Below, one piece after another: positions 63,923 through 64,000 of a stretch of 64,000 nt of DNA. The translations under genes were made by a program, and so were the position numbers. The DNA lies in NCBI RefSeq assembly GCF_032854445.1, contig NC_088298.1, positions 4,520,160 to 4,584,159 of the forward strand, given 5' to 3'. This DNA comes from Liolophura sinensis. Lineage: Eukaryota > Mollusca > Polyplacophora > Chitonida > Chitonidae. Below the pieces are notes generated by a model that was not told the DNA's origin, made no database searches, and worked only from the letters and a program-made list of their open reading frames with translations. Numbering within the stretch: the stretch's first letter is position 1; each line of letters opens with the position of its first letter.

Positions 63923-64000
63923 CCTTTCGGTAGCCTAATAGTTAGTGCGTCCTCCTCGAAGTCGGGGGACTTAAGATCAAGACCAGCATGGTCAGGTCAT
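63923..64000 (+). mobile_element. SINE B head, cut by the window edge
   Basis: CCTTTCGGTAGCCTAATAGT, then TCCTCGAAGTCGGGGGACTTAAG and AGATCAAGACC (box B with changes). It continues beyond 64000. Confidence 0.8.

Overview
The window reads as repeat-rich, gene-poor eukaryotic DNA from a marine invertebrate, most likely a mollusc. Seen directly: no long open frame outside tandem repeats, no compact or operon-like gene layout, at least four families of tRNA-headed SINEs, several terminal-inverted-repeat (MITE-like) elements, decayed reverse-transcriptase remnants and seven large tandem arrays. Assignment to a mollusc is inference: the commonest SINE (here SINE A, with its conserved core and AAAT tail) matches, from memory, a repeat widespread in bivalve and gastropod sequence. 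No protein-coding gene is supported with confidence. The only gene-like candidate is a weak two-exon signal-peptide frame at 4359-4672. The family labels used here (SINE A-D; repeat families M, N, P, Q, R) are local names.

Layout. 0.8-2.1 kb: a TA microsatellite and a 106-bp array. 3-8.2 kb: mostly low-copy DNA with SINE A, SINE D and a family M copy. 8.3-9.75 kb: a 20-bp CAGT-rich array. 10.2-10.8 kb: a G+C-richer low-copy island. 13.4-14.4 kb: a 54-bp array. 17.6-18.7 kb: family M with a 48-bp array and an inserted SINE C. 19.1-19.8 kb: SINE B, family M and a SINE A relative in a row. 21.7-23.0 kb: a 31-bp array. 23.2-23.8 kb: an inverted duplicate of the 17.6-18.0 kb block. 25.2-27.1 kb: a retroelement pseudogene carrying two SINE A insertions. 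30.5-33.7 kb: short tandem repeats and a 1.48-kb palindrome with a MITE (family Q) at its centre. 34-45 kb: scattered SINE A and family M, N and P copies in low-copy DNA. 45.8-46.7 kb: a CAGTA-type array. 47.1-48.1 kb: SINE B abutting family Q. 50.1-52.6 kb: family N, SINE C with perfect target duplications, a retroelement end and a 20-bp array. 53.4-54.9 kb: the largest 48-bp array, inside family M. 56-61.7 kb: families R and Q, SINEs and two short arrays. 62.7-63.3 kb: a LINE C-terminal remnant. A SINE B runs off the right edge.

How the parts relate. Several arrays appear to grow out of transposable elements. The 54-bp and 106-bp units resemble the 3' and middle parts of SINE B. The 48-bp unit occurs once in most family M copies but about 10 and 26 times in two of them. 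SINEs A, B and C have different tRNA heads and different simple tails, yet share a roughly 30-bp 3' block, which suggests they used the same or related LINE machinery. Nested insertions with target duplications give relative ages: retroelement before SINE A; family M before SINE C and before a solo SINE tail; family Q before SINE A.
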